A stretch of DNA of 64,000 nucleotides, from NCBI RefSeq assembly GCF_022965805.1, contig NC_133101.1, positions 6,898,569-6,962,568 of the forward strand, in the 5' to 3' direction. The notes below the pieces were generated by a model. It was not told the DNA's origin. It did no database searches and worked only from the letters and a program-made list of their open reading frames with translations. Below are positions 15,500-28,273 of this stretch, piece after piece. Numbering within the stretch: the stretch's first letter is position 1; each line of letters starts with the position of its first letter. Source of the DNA: Primulina eburnea (taxonomy: Eukaryota; Streptophyta; Magnoliopsida; Lamiales; Gesneriaceae). Both the position numbers and the translations under genes were made by a program.

Positions 15500-16054
15500 A
15501 TCAACATCTTGGCGGGATTTGCAATCTAAAGATGGCCATAATAAAAAATAATGCTAGAAAATTTGAAGTCAAGTCAAGAGATATCTCTTTGTCCTTAAGA
15601 AAAATTTGTCATGTACTTGGTGCTCACGAGGATATGACAATCATCTACCAAGATAAAACAACTTCCAACTTATGATAGTAGCATTAAAAATCACAAGTTA
15701 CATAACCATGAAATGATATAAACTCCTAGCAGCATGCTTAACACATACAAGTCAGACATGAAGTGGTGTTTCCAATGACGGACTTGTCTCTTGTCTAGAA
15801 GAAATAAGAAGAAGAAGAAGAAGACACTCGATGTGAATGTAAATGTGCAAGAAAATCCGATGATCAAAAATTTTTTTCCCTCAAAAGTTCTTTATTTTTG
15901 TCTTGGATCATGTATATATAAAAATCAATCATTAGAGACGTGTTGTTTCATTTAAAAATGTCCATTCATCCAAAAAAAAAAAAAAATATTACAAATCATC
16001 AAAAGACACCATTTAAATGCAGAGTACCATAAAAACTCACAACATTTGACAATC
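15500..16054. repeat. Dispersed repeat, copy 2 (partner at 12408)
   Basis: A same-orientation relative of 12408-12880, starting TCAACATCTTGGCGGGATTTG. It is longer because of an extra segment at about 15728-15790 and an AAG microsatellite near 15807. It lies roughly 600 bp upstream of the bHLH/ACT gene. Confidence 0.65.
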
Positions 16055-16657
16055 TGCCTAAGCGCCTCCCTCTTTGCTCTGGAAATTCCATGGAACAAAG
16101 GAAGGACTTAGGCACCTCTAAGGCGTTTTGGTGCATTTCTCGTTGTTGGGGAGCGTCGGTTTTCCCTTCAATATTCTGTTTCGAGTTTTATATCCGTCTT
16201 TACTTAATTTTCATTTATTAAGCTTAAAATATCCAAAAATAAATAAATTTATTTATCATGGCAAATTGTCCAAAAACATGATTGCTAAGACTAGAATTTG
16301 ACAAATATAAGATTAAACCATGAACCAACAAATATATATAACCAAAAATACAATTTTCTCTTTCGTTCATCAACGCTATATATCCTGATATGATCACAAA
16401 GTATCCAATAACTAAAAAGTCTGAAACACTATTGTAATAATTATTAAAAATGCTGCATCGTCCATGTTGCTGGCATATTAATACAAAAAATAAAAACAAT
16501 TTTTAAAAAGAATTTTCCAGGAGCAAAATAGTCCTTTCAACCAACGGCCAGCTTCGCAAACTCATTATTTGATATTTTAGGAAGCAAACAAAAAAATGAA
16601 GTCGATTTAAAGGCTGTAGCTCTTCACGATTCTCAGAAAGAATCAAAATCGCTGGAA
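16055..16657. other. Upstream region of the bHLH/ACT gene
   Basis: No separate gene was found. The minus-strand frames at 16224-16499 and 16503-16721 overlap the real first exon or have no recognisable domain. A GC-richer patch (16060-16160) resembles sequence next to the other repeat copy near 12890. No convincing TATA box could be tied to a start. Confidence 0.35.
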
Positions 16658-16909
16658 ATGGTTTCGAGGGAGCGAAAGAGAGAAGCACTTCTTCATGATA
16701 AGCTGCAGCGTCTTCGTGCAATCACTCATTCTCATGCAGTAATTTTATGTTATTCAATTCAATTCCTTCCATTTTCCATCATTTCATTCTTCTATACACA
16801 TATATGAATCGATCATATCATATCATCTGATATATTTATAGATTTTCCACATTGAAATTCTCGGTGTCTGTAGTTTGGAATACAGATTAAGATCAAACTC
16901 CTGGATTTT

Positions 16910-16970
<61 letters not shown>

Positions 16971-19682
16971 TTGTGTGTGTGTGTGTGTGTGTGAAGAAAT
17001 AAAATTTTATGGGCAGATTTTTTTTTTTAGAATCGTGGTTCCTAAGATTTCTTGTGGGTTTTTACTTTGATATTTTGTATATACGCATCACGTGTACATA
17101 GTCGCTAGTGTATATAAAGATGGGATCAATAGGATTTTTCATACATATTTATATAAGAAAAATTAAGGTTTGTGGTTAATATGTGTGTGTAAGATGTCAT
17201 TTTCCTCTTGTTCTTGATTTCCAATATGGCAAATTCTCCTCCTCCATCTGTATGATTTTTTACTCGTTTCGGATTTTTCACGTAAATCTTTGTATTTTAT
17301 CGTGTAGTTTTGTTACAAAACTAATTTTGATGATTTTAATATTATTTGTTGATACTAGATGAACGAAGCCTCAATAGTATTGGATGCATCAAATTACATC
17401 ACAGAGTTGAAGAATAAAGTAGACAGACTCAACCAAGACAGAGCAACTGCACAAAGTTCAAACACTCGCATCAATCCATGGCCAGTAATACTTCTAACCT
17501 TTTAATTTCTTTTACTATTTATACCTTTATTATTTTATTTTTCTATATCTATCCCTTTATTTAATTTCACATTCTTAAAGTCCTGCTTATTTTTTTCATT
17601 AACTAAAATTGTTACTTTATTATTTTGATATTATCATAACTAACATATATATTTCATGTTATCAAACCACTTGTAGAATAAATAAGCAACTAGGCTAACT
17701 ATTAAACATGAAATTAATGGTTAAGTTGATCGTACGATAGTAATAATGTGTAATTTTTTATTTTAAACTAGGTATATTTTTATATTATATTTTATATATA
17801 AGAAATAATTTGGTTAAATTTTGATCAATTTTCAAATTATATAATTGTTGGAAAAAAAATATTTAAGTAAATTTGTGATAAAATTTGAAATGACTTCTTA
17901 TTTATCCAAATAAGTAGTTAGGATTTGAATCTATTTTAAGTGGATTTTTCCCAAACAAATTAGAGATAAATTTGAGATCCTTGATTTAAAATTTCACGAA
18001 CGTACGGATCGAAGAGCAAGTACTAATGTAAAAATAACTCTCTATGTAGAAAAGATTCAATATATATATACACCAACAAGCAACAAAACAATAAATATTA
18101 AATTTGAAAGTTTTCTTGAATTTATCAAAATATATATTTAATACGAGTTAGTCAAATTAACAGTTTGACCACAAAATATTAAAACAATGATTCCCGGACA
18201 AAGGGGGTAGTATTTATGATGTTTTTAAATATGGAACTAAGTAAAGGTTTGAATATATTATTTATTTATTTTAAGGCAAATTAAATTTTTGATTATGTAT
18301 GTTTACCATTTTGTGTTTTTCTTAGTCTTGTATATTTCGATTTTTAACAATTTTAATCATTTTTCATCTGAAGTGCTAGCTTGTATGATAGTACATACAT
18401 CATTGCCGTATCATGTTAAAATACTAAAATTGCACCAGAAAAAAAATGAAGATAGTGTAATAAGATTGAAATTAGACAATACAGAGGACCTTATTCATAA
18501 ATTAAGAGGCAATACACATAATGAGAAACACAATTTCCCTCTATTTTAAAAATGTAACATAGGTAATATTTATTCAATGCAGTACCTTGTGCAATCAATG
18601 TTGCACTTTCATGAATTAATTTCCATATGTTTCGTTGCAGCAAGTTACCGTAGAAGCCCTAGAGAAGGGCTTTTTAGTAAACGTGCATGCACTGAAAAGC
18701 TGCCCGGGGCTTCTGGTTTACATATTGGAAACATTTGAAGAGCTAGGTCTGACCGTTGTGGAAGCTAGGGTTTCTTGTGCTGATAACTTCCATTTACAAG
18801 CCATTGGTGGAGAAGTAAGAAATTTAAACATCGACCCCTTTTTAATAATTACCTAGATAAAATAAAAACTATATAAATTCCTGCTTTATTTATTTACGGG
18901 TCGCGATGCAAACGTTGTTTGGACGTAAAATGAATGGAAAAAAAATCAGATATATTATAGATTTTGAAGTTAATTATGAAGAGTGTCTTACTTAACGACA
19001 ATGCCTGTTTAGTCCTCTGAGACTTAAATAGGAGAATTTAGAGAATTTAACCATTACTTGACGAAAATTTTGATATAGGATATACTTGTCTTTAGCTTTT
19101 AATTTTGTCTTCTGCTTAGTGCTATTATGAATTTATTATGCATGAGAAGGTTTATTTTACACACACAAAAAATCAAAGAAGGCCACAAAAACTAACCAAG
19201 ATATATATGATAAACGAGATTGCGAATCGACTGATATTCTTCAAACAGCAATACTTTTGAAATCAGATTTTCTTGGTTATGTCTTGCGTTAGTATTTTTC
19301 ATAGACATATGGCGGATTCTTTAAAGAGCAAAATCCTTGCTCTATTTCTATAGGAGTATTGTTATTCTTGATATGGATCGGAAGGAGGGTGAGTAGAGTA
19401 ATAACTCTTATCTCAAAACTAGAAAAATACTTAAATTTAAGTATGTGTTTGAAAGTTTTAAATTGTCCCATCCAAATTATAAATTTTATTAAGTTTTATA
19501 TTTTAAATAGCCCATTAATTATGTTTTTAATTAGCATCAATAAACAAGGGCAGAAATCTAATTCTTTTACTGAATTTATAAACTCTTGACAGATTGAAGA
19601 AAATGAAGAAAGAATTAATGCTCAGAAGGTGAAACGAAGAATCTCGAACGCTGTCAAGAATTGGATTGAAAATAATGAATAA
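16658..19682 (+). CDS. Atypical bHLH / ACT-like domain regulatory protein
   Basis: Four exons join in phase (16658-16738, 17359-17484, 18641-18814, 19593-19682) to give 156 residues and a stop. All introns are GT-AG. Residues 1-52 form a short bHLH-like region (start MVSRERKREALL; second helix SIVLDASNYITELK). Residues about 70-127 form an ACT-like fold (GFLVNVHALKSCPGLL, then VVEARVS). The C-terminus is basic. The order matches the small plant family of Arabidopsis At2g40435 and At3g56220, annotated as SCREAM-like transcription regulators. The canonical His-Glu-Arg set of DNA-binding bHLH proteins is not evident, so a heterodimerising, non-DNA-binding role is plausible but inferred. Intron 1 carries a (TA)n(GT)n tract at 16911-16992. 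Confidence 0.85.
16911..16992. repeat. (TA)n(GT)n compound microsatellite in intron 1
   Basis: A TA tract to about 16968 is followed by a GT tract from 16972. It lies between exons 1 and 2 of the bHLH/ACT gene. Confidence 0.9.
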
Positions 19683-19708
19683 TATCATAATTAAAGCCAA
19701 TATATATA

Positions 19709-19755
<47 letters not shown>

Positions 19756-20892
19756 CTATATATAATTATGTTTTTTTGGCAGGCATTTATAATATACATA
19801 TCTTCATATGCTGCTTTAATTTTGTTTATTAGGCATCTATAATATGTGATCAAAGATCACAAATTTTGATGGGAATAATCCCGAATGAATCTGATTATCT
19901 TTACTTATTTTTCCTCGATACACATTATCACATGAAGAAATTAAGAAAAAAAACAATTTCAAGGACAAAACATCATGATTAACATAATCCGGATCCTAAT
20001 TTGTGTCGTCAAGGAGCTGAAACGTCATTAAAGTAATCTCGATTCTTTTTCGTTTAGGCTTTAGCGAGTAGAGATAGATACAGGTTATAGGACTAATTAA
20101 CTAGTGATGCCTTTTAGACAAATGTTTCGGTTAAATTTATGTTAAATAGGTAATTAGTACGCTAATATGGACAATAATAACTGCAAGTACTGTCCTGGAT
20201 GACATGACCATGTGAGACTAATGACAATAATAGATGGCATCAGGATCCAATCTTGATTCGGCACGCGCATATAAAAAAGATCGATATTTTCGACTAAATA
20301 TCAGCAAAGAATCTAGAACACGAACATCAAAATACAAACTGCTAGCATGCAGTATCGATCCCTTTGTGTATATATATACATTATTACTAAAAAGAATGAT
20401 GAAATTGTATATTTACATGTATTATATATTTGTCTAAGTGATCTTACTTGAATATGTTGATTACTCAATGCTTACAAGTATGACACGACATATAAAGTAT
20501 ACACTTATCCATTCATGATGATAATTACTGCATCTCCAGAACTGAACCTAGAAACTTAGAGACACTAGCCTGGGATATATCAGCTCTGCTTTGTTTGACT
20601 CTTGTTTTGGCCGAAGCTATAAATCATCGAAAGGCTTTCGGAAAAAGTGGAGCAAAGTGCTATGATACTTCTTGATTGCCATAAAAATTCAGAGCCATAC
20701 CCCAAATCTTACAGACCAACAGTTGATCCGCACGCGAAATCTTTCTATTTGGAGCTATAAACCGAATCTACAGACCAATTAACCAAGCAAGTTATACGAG
20801 GCCTTTGGCTCATTGGTCGGGAGTTAGACTTACAAACTACAGGCCAGGTTCATAGGAGTTCGAACTTCCATGCCAACCGACTACTAGATAGG
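19683..20892. other. Downstream intergenic DNA
   Basis: It begins with the 3' flank of the bHLH/ACT gene and a TA tract at 19699-19749. The short frames on both strands have no recognisable domain. Confidence 0.4.
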
Positions 20893-21582
20893 CAGGGGCG
20901 GAGCCAGGATCTTGGTTCAGGGTAGGAAACCATATATTATAATTAATAAAGCAAAAAAGAGAGCAATAATTAATCGACAGCTAAAAATAATGTGTCATAA
21001 AGTTTGAACACAAGTTACGCACAGCCAATAGCATTGATAATTGATGGAAAAACGTCAGAAAAATGAGGAACAACGATGTGTACAAAATCCGAAATCAAAA
21101 CAAAATATGATATAAAATATACGTTCGAAAAATAAGCATTAATTCATTATCGATTGGAAAAAGCATAAAATTATAAAACAATGGAATGATCGACAAACAT
21201 TGAACGAAACAACGAACCTAAAATTTGGTAATATTTTGGATTTTTTTAGAGATTATGAAAGATTAAGCAGTAATGAAAATGAATTGGAATGATTGTTACT
21301 CAAACTATATGACGTTTGTGACTCGAGAAAAAAAACACATACAGAAGGCTATATAGAGTGTATACTAAGATACTAATAACAAGTAAAAAATTGAGTCTAA
21401 AATTTGGGTCTACAAATTATTAAAAGAAAATTGGATCAGTATAGACCGCTAAACATATAATAATAACATATATAAATTAAAAATTTAGACATAAATAAAT
21501 ATATATATATATAAACATATAAAAAAAATTTGGCCCAGTGTAGGCAACAGCCCACACTGAGCATATGCTGGCTCCGCCCATG
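20893..21582. mobile_element. hAT MITE family 2, copy 1 (690 bp)
   Basis: The inverted ends are CAGGGGCGGAGCCAG (left) and CTGGCTCCGCCCATG (right). The 8-bp flanks match at 7 of 8 (tagatagg at 20885-20892, tggatagg at 21583-21590). A very similar element in the opposite orientation is at 41454-42156. The interior is AT-rich with no open transposase frame, so it is non-autonomous. Confidence 0.88.
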
Positions 21583-22640
21583 TGGATAGGGCCCGTAGAA
21601 CTGAGACATAGAGTAGTTGGCTTGTTGACCCGGTTATAGTTCCAGGCCGGGCCCCCGTTTGCAGTTAAACAGGTGTCTAAGCAATATAGAAAGAAAATAT
21701 TATTATGTTAGTATGTTACCACTTCACTAACCTAACAAAATATACCAATTCCATTAATTTTTTTAGGTTATGTTACATTTATTATATGTATAATATATTA
21801 TTATATTATTTATAATATAAGATTTATAAGATGATAGCTTTTGTGTTGATCTCATATTTATCTTTAAAAAAAAACAATTAGAAACGAATAACATTGGCAA
21901 ATACATATATGATTTTATATGTATTTACTTAACTTTTATTTGATTAGATAACTTAATCAAATCAAATTCAAAACATCAAAAATAACTTATTTCGTTATAT
22001 CGTGGTCTTAGTATACGAAAGCCTACTCAAAATGTAAAACAAAAGCAAAAAAAATCATGTTTAAATTAATTTATAGAAGTAAACATTATCAAGAAAGATT
22101 AAGAGAAATCTCGGTAATTTTGGCGTTTGTTGATATCTTCCTCTCACGTTATTTTCATAAATAAAAAATGATATTTTGTTATCTTTGAAGTCGTATACAA
22201 TCACCTTGAAAAATAAGAAAAAATCGTCATAATTTATTTCATTATTTATCAAGATTTTTTGACTTTATCTCTAAAATTAAACTTCTTCACTTTTTTTTGT
22301 CAAATCTACGAATAAGATAAAATCAAATAAAAAAAAAGAAATAATAATAGATAACAATGCTAGATAAAAACAAAAATATGATTTATAAAAAAATCTTTAA
22401 TTTTTTTTATAAGATTCGGGCTTATTAATTATCTCTTGGAGAAGACTTTGCAACTTCATCCTTGACATGTAAATCCAATGGAGTATGTGCCTTGGAAGCA
22501 ACTTTGCTAGACCCTCGGTAATTCAACGTAGATCTTCTGATATATGCGTGATGGTTGTGCTGAAAATTGAAATTGCTTGTTTGTTTGATTTAATACTTTT
22601 CATATTTTATTATTTTAAAACACATCACCAAAACTTATAA
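21583..22640. other. Gene-free intergenic DNA
   Basis: AT-rich with no conserved exon. A short GC-rich patch at about 21585-21665 adjoins the MITE. The frame at 22061-22252 (minus) has no recognisable domain. Confidence 0.4.
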
Positions 22641-22823
22641 GGCAAAAACTTGTGTGAGACAGTCTCACGGATCGTATTTGTGAGACAAATCTCTTATTTG
22701 GGTCATCCATGAAAAAATATTACTTTTTATGCTAAGAGTATTACTTTTTATTGTGAATATGGGTAGAGTTGATCCGTCTCACAGATTAAGATCCATGAGA
22801 CGGTCTCACATGAGACTCACTCT
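22641..22823. mobile_element. GTGAGACGGTCTCAC MITE, copy B (with 8-bp duplication)
   Basis: A complete-looking copy from GGCAAAAACTTGTG to CATGAGACTCACTCT. Exact 8-bp direct repeats flank it (acttataa at 22633-22640 and 22824-22831). This is the best evidence in the window for the family's boundaries and suggests an hAT-like 8-bp target duplication, although the other copies do not confirm it. Confidence 0.8.
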
Positions 22824-23362
22824 ACTTATAAATACATAAAACATCTTCAAGTTTTAAAATTCAACTCATTTCATCTTATATATATAATACATGTTTGCCT
22901 AATATATTACATACAAAATGTCAATTTTATTCGTAACAATTAACGTTTTTTTAACATCTCATGCATAAAATATAAATTTTAGTTCTTTAATATACATATT
23001 CAAATTTTATCACTTAAATTTCTCGATCTTGGACATGTCAACAAAATTGACTAAACGCAAGTATTGTGATCTAACTAATAAATTGAAATGTATATTACCA
23101 ATCTATTTTCATCTCAAAATTTATTGTATAAAATATTGTGTAATAATGATGTATAAATCTAAAAGTAAATTTTGCAACGTGCCTTTAATTTATATAGAAA
23201 TCGATTATAATCTTACAACTGTTATTCAACTATAAGCTTCAATTAATGATGAGAATGTAACTTTTTGTCCACTCATTTATTTTTTATGTTTTGGTATAGT
23301 AAATATTCTAATATAGGTTTTTATGTATTATATTTTAGTTATTTTAGTCTGACGGCTGACAT
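22824..23362. other. Gene-free intergenic DNA between two MITEs
   Basis: AT-rich sequence. The frame at 23029-23235 has no recognisable domain. Confidence 0.4.
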
Positions 23363-23959
23363 TAAGAGTGTCAAAATCAGGCACGACCCACCAACCTGAC
23401 ACGGTTCAACCCGAAAAAAATCAGGTTTGAGTTTGGGATTTTCGGGTTCGAGGCAGATCGGGTTGGATCCGATAGCTGACCCAAAAAAATGATCGGGTTG
23501 AGTTGGGTTCGGGTTGACACGAGTTGAACCGAAAATTTTAAATTTGTTCTTTAAAAAATATAATTTATAAAAATTGTCTACGTTTTTATATATTATATGT
23601 CTAAAAAAATATTTATTATATATTTATAACATAAATTTTCATAATTTAATATCTATTTTGAACATTTTTTTTATTTTTTAAACAATTATTTATTTGATTT
23701 AGTAAATTTATTTTATTTTTCTACAATTAGACTTTCAAATTTAAATCATATATATATGAGGAGATTTTGTTATTATGTGTTTAAATTAAAATATTATTTT
23801 TTTGAATTTTATTTAATTTTCTTTAAAAAAATTCAAAATCGGGTTAATCGGGTTCATGTTCGGGTTTAGAGTTTTCGGGTTGGCTCGGGTTCGGGTTAGG
23901 CAATTTTTGAATAATACTATTACTCAATCCGACGCAACCCACCCGAATTGACACCATTA
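23363..23959. mobile_element. hAT MITE family 1, copy 2
   Basis: The ends are TAAGAGTGTCAA and TTGACACCATTA, with subterminal CGGGTTGG-type repeats in opposite orientations. Exact 8-bp duplications of gctgacat lie at 23355-23362 and 23960-23967. It is 597 bp long and non-coding. It belongs with 7426-7984 and 36598-37149. Confidence 0.9.
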
Positions 23960-24787
23960 GCTGACATAGCGTTGGACAAGCACACCATCACTCGGCAAAA
24001 TATGACTAACAAAATAGAAGATGTTCCATCATGACCAAATTTTGAATACTTTATAGATGAAAGCCCACAATACAAGTTAGTGATTTTTTCTCGATTAATA
24101 TTGTGTAAATGTAGTAAATTATAATAATTTTGTGTGAAAAAAATAAGAATATTTATGTAAATCTTACGCTTATTGTATATCGATTATTGGAGAATATAAG
24201 TAGCATTTTTCTGAATAAAATATATACGCATTCTTGTTTGACCCGAACATTAAGGCAAACAGTTCGCCCAAGTGAGATGAAGCCTGCAGATCTGCAATTT
24301 TAACACTTTGTTTAATCTCAGTTATCAGATTAAAGACGCATAATTTAAGGGTCTTTACGAATCCATTATTATTTTTAATTAATAATCGGAAATAATAATT
24401 ATAATTCTTGGATTTCTACCACGTGGTCTTTCGAGTCCCAAACCTCAAATATTTTATTAAACTAAATAACTGTTTTTTTTCAAAAAAAAAAATGATGATG
24501 AAACTTGTAGCTTTTATCATTTGGTGTGTTTTGAGTAGACTCTGGTCTAATATAGTAATTTCAAACTACGTTTGTAAGATAAACCGTACTGAGTAACTTA
24601 TATGCGACAGACTTACCCAAACAAATGTTGGGGGAGAATCAAACTAACTAATAGTATTGACTAATATATATAAAGAAGACTGGATCATTAATTTAATAAG
24701 TCTTTGGAGGTAGTTGCGTTTCGATTGCTTTATTATATTAATGTCTTGTTTTGGACATCAATGAAGTTGTTATTCCTAAAAAAAAAA

Positions 24788-24850
<63 letters not shown>

Positions 24851-26445
24851 CGAGTTGCAGAAATATCATGTCTTCTATATGGCTTGAATAAGAACACTGG
24901 CAGCTCCACTAAGAGGCAAAGGGGGCAGCTGCGCCACTTGAATTCAGACGTGAAATTACCAATTTACATTAGCTCAATTTTACCCAAAATATTTTCCACC
25001 TGTTGAGCTTTTGTCACTTCCGGATCAACTTGAGAATTTTGTGATGGATATGCGTCTGAATTTTGAAGCATCTGGATCACAAGGTCTTTGTGATATTTCT
25101 TGAAAGATGGTTTAAACAAAAAGATACGTGACATACCAATTAGTATATAAGCTTGTGACTTTGATTTTGATTTTACCCGTTACAACCGCTATCGTCGGAT
25201 GTGCCCTAAGGCTAGCATAAAAAAGCAATCCTAAGAAAATTCCGCGAAAAGAAATTTAGGAGCTTGATATCAGTTAAACCACGAATAACGTGTATTTTTA
25301 TATCATTTTTTGAGTTTTGTTAGCCATTTTATTCATGTTCTAATACTGGATTGTATAATGTTTGTACCCCTACCCCACTTCCCAAATAAGATATCAATGA
25401 TCAGGAGAAATATTGGGAGAGGTGATTTCCTACTATTACATATATCTCATCTCTGATGCTGTTGTTGTTTTATGATACTATGCTATTGTCATTTTGTTAA
25501 TTAATCTTCCTATAATATATTTAATTTATTCATTATAGAAAAGGTTCATTCAAATAATTTTATTTGTGTTTTTTTTGGTGTAATAAGCATATTTTTTGTA
25601 TATGGAGTAAAAGGCTAATCTTCTAAATTTATATACAATTATCCCTACTTGAACACGGTGATGCTACTACGTTCTGGGATCGGGATATGACAAATGTTAC
25701 TCAATATTGTTTCGAATTATGAGATGAATCTCCAATCCGATTCAACTCATAAAAAAGTATCATTTTTTTGTCAAAAATAAACTAATTTTCATCATAATGA
25801 TGTGTTAGGTCAACCTATCTTATGAAAAAAATCCGTTAAACCTTCACAAAATAACTACTCTTGAATTTAACATTTGGTTGCAGCGACAATGTATTTTTAC
25901 TTTTACTTTAAATCATAATAATGCTTTTTGAAAAGTTCTAATTAATATCTCAAAAGGTATAATTCATTATCCATGGATCAAACTCAGCCACCCGGCCTAT
26001 CCTATTCCCCTAAATAAAAGGGATCCGAAATTTTTTTTTACCAAATAAATTCAAAATAGAGTGTCGGTCAACAGAAAATAAAAACCAAAAAATCCATAAA
26101 ATTTAAATTATATTAAATGCACGAAATATAGAGACAAACAAATCAAATAGACCTTTGATTTGACTCGTTTCTTGGATCATTCACAAAAATTTTTTAAAAA
26201 AGAAAGGAAAATACTCAAATACATTTCCTTATTAATTAACCTTAATAATAAAGTTTTAATTGGATTATGTAAACTATTGCGGCATCCACGCAACTTAATT
26301 GGTTCTATATTTTTGAATTACATATGAATCGAATTATTAGACCATAATATATGTTATTAATGAATCATATAATTCAATAATAATATAAATTATGCTGCTA
26401 AAATTCGAAAAAAATATAATTCAGTGAGCCTATTAATTAAGATTC
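23960..26445. other. Gene-free intergenic DNA, downstream of DUF688 gene
   Basis: Contains a TA tract at 24793-24847. The frame 24704-25006 runs through that tract and is not a gene. The patch at 24895-25010 (GGGGGCAGCTGCGCCACTTG) looks like a transposon subterminal sequence, but no partner end was found. Confidence 0.4.
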
Positions 26446-27096
26446 TTAATTATTCTTTGCATGCCCCACAATGGACAGCACCATCTTCTTCACATTCTTG
26501 ATTGGATCATAGTAATCCCAAATCATCCTCGAATCCCCGTTACTTCTCGGGCCGAAGCACATCGTTGAAGAAGGAGAGCTCGGATCAGGCTCGAGACGAG
26601 CCGCCGATGGGGATCGGGACTTCGGCGGCGAGTACGAGGAAGACGACTGCGACGACGAGGGGGAGAACGTGGGCACGACGTCGGATTTCTTCGAAGCCCT
26701 GTTTCTTGAGAACATGGACTTGCAGATCTTGGAGCTTTTGGGAGGATGATGATGCTTTTTCCGCGAAGGGTGATTCGCTCGTGGGCTGCCGAGCTGGTAC
26801 GACGGCGGGGGAGTGAGATGCGGCGCGCGCGCGCGGTTTTCGGACGTCTGCTTCGGAGTTCCCGGTCGAGACTCCCACGTGAAAGGAACCGAACCGGCGC
26901 CGCCGTAGTACAGGACCCGGAAAGATCCGTCCCCGTTGGGGGTGGAAGAGATGGAGTTCTCTCTGTACGAGAGCCTGGGGAAGAAGAAGGTGTCATGGTG
27001 GGGGTGGGGGGAGTTTCCGCCATTTTTTAGCGTTTTCGATCTTGCTTCCGCCATTGTTGCTAGCATTTGAGTGTAGATCGGAAGATTTGCAGACAA
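26446..27096 (-). CDS. DUF688 family protein
   Basis: One uninterrupted frame encodes 216 residues. The diagnostic segment is PFTWESRPGTPK at residues 71-82, the hallmark of plant DUF688 proteins. It is preceded by a Tyr/Gly-rich stretch (VLYYGGAGSVP). The middle (about 85-185) is a Ser/Pro/Arg/Lys-rich, probably disordered linker. The C-terminal helix IWDYYDPIKNVKKMVLSIVG (192-211) is also typical. The biochemical function of the family is not established. The start could instead be Met11 or Met15; the first ATG was taken because the frame is open there. The coding sequence is clearly GC-richer than its surroundings, which creates long shadow frames on both strands. Confidence 0.85.
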   Translation of the reverse strand: MSANLPIYTQMLATMAEARSKTLKNGGNSPHPHHDTFFFPRLSYRENSISSTPNGDGSFRVLYYGGAGSVPFTWESRPGTPKQTSENRARAPHLTPPPSYQLGSPRANHPSRKKHHHPPKSSKICKSMFSRNRASKKSDVVPTFSPSSSQSSSSYSPPKSRSPSAARLEPDPSSPSSTMCFGPRSNGDSRMIWDYYDPIKNVKKMVLSIVGHAKNN

Positions 27097-27189
27097 ATCG
27101 GAGGTGGTAAGTGAGATCGGTGTAGCAGTGAGTTCCTAGTGGACTTTAATAGTACCAATATCTAGTAAGAAGACAAAGCCTTCATACGT

Positions 27190-27204
27190 AATATAAATAT
27201 ATAG
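27190..27204 (-). promoter_or_regulatory. Possible TATA box of the DUF688 gene
   Basis: Read on the minus strand this is TATATATTTATAT, about 100 bp upstream of the chosen ATG. That is a plausible distance for a plant core promoter with a short 5' leader. The region is generally AT-rich, so the match could be chance. Confidence 0.3.
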
Positions 27205-28047
27205 TTGCGTAAATGAGTTTGATATATATGTGTCTAGTCTAGGGAAAAAACATTGTAAAATAATATTGGATATATTTTATGATGTAAGAATAGTCAATCT
27301 TTTTTTTTTTGGTATATAAATCATATTAGATAAATTTGCTCAAAAGTGTTTTGATTTCTGAAATCGACTTCCTGACCACTAGTCAAACGTTCTTCTATTC
27401 TACCAACTTAGACATCTTTTGGACATTTTTGTTGAAATATTGATATAGCATGAGATATGTAAATAACGAATGATAAAATTGTGCTGCTAAGACATCTGAG
27501 GAAGTATTTGAGTTGGTGGTTAAGTGAATATTTGATTAATATTTAGGAGTTTGATCACTTATATCAACACTTTCTTGAACTATTTTATATTGCCTAACTA
27601 ACGAAGTTTGCATGTCATTGTATTAATCCAATTGTGTATCTCGTATGTATCGAAATATAGCAGTTGTGGGTTCTATTGTCAATAAAAAAAATATAAGAAA
27701 ATTGTGAAAGAAGAAAAGTTATTTATTGCTCTGATATTGAGATTCCACTCATTATAAAACTAAAATCGAAATTAAGCAAATTTATATACCAATTTTACTA
27801 TTTTCTATACTACATTGTAACATATTAAATACAGATATTAAAGATGTGACCAACCATTTATGGTGTCGATCATAATCGCAGTTGATCTAAAAAATTCATA
27901 ATTTTCTATATTATGAACACTATATATGGATTTTTTTAAAAAAACTATTTAAATAGTTATTATGATTGGTTATCCAAAATATTTTACCAAAAAAAATTGA
28001 AGCTCTTCGTTTTAATATATTTTATTATGATGATTATTATTATCATT
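27205..28047. other. Gene-free intergenic DNA
   Basis: AT-rich upstream region of the DUF688 gene. It includes a decayed SINE-like stretch at about 27506-27600 related to 4640-4765. No gene was recognised. Confidence 0.4.
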
Positions 28048-28232
28048 ATGACAAAAAATTGTGTGAGACGGTTTTACGAGTTGCATTTTGTGATACAGAT
28101 ATCTTATTTTGATCATTCACGAAAAATATTACTTTTTATACTAAGAGTATTACTTTTTATTGTGAATATCGGTAGGGTTGATCCGTCTCACAGATAAAGA
28201 TTCGTGAGATCGTCTCATAAGAGACCTACTCT
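28048..28232. mobile_element. GTGAGACGGTCTCAC MITE, copy D
   Basis: The left end reads AATTGTGTGAGACGG and the interior contains the family words TATTACTTTTTAT and GGTAGGGTTGATCC. The right end reads GAGATCGTCTCATAAGAGACC. It is immediately followed by a (TTA)n microsatellite at 28236-28273. The flanks show no clean duplication. Confidence 0.7.
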
Positions 28233-28237
28233 ATTTA

Positions 28238-28273
<36 letters not shown>

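Noticed and set aside
24880..25010. GGGGGCAGCTGCGCCACTTG patch as a transposon end
   Set aside because: No inverted partner or target duplication could be found nearby.
26502..27030. Several long frames on both strands over the DUF688 gene
   Set aside because: Shadow frames caused by its high GC content; only the frame with PFTWESRPGTPK shows family conservation.
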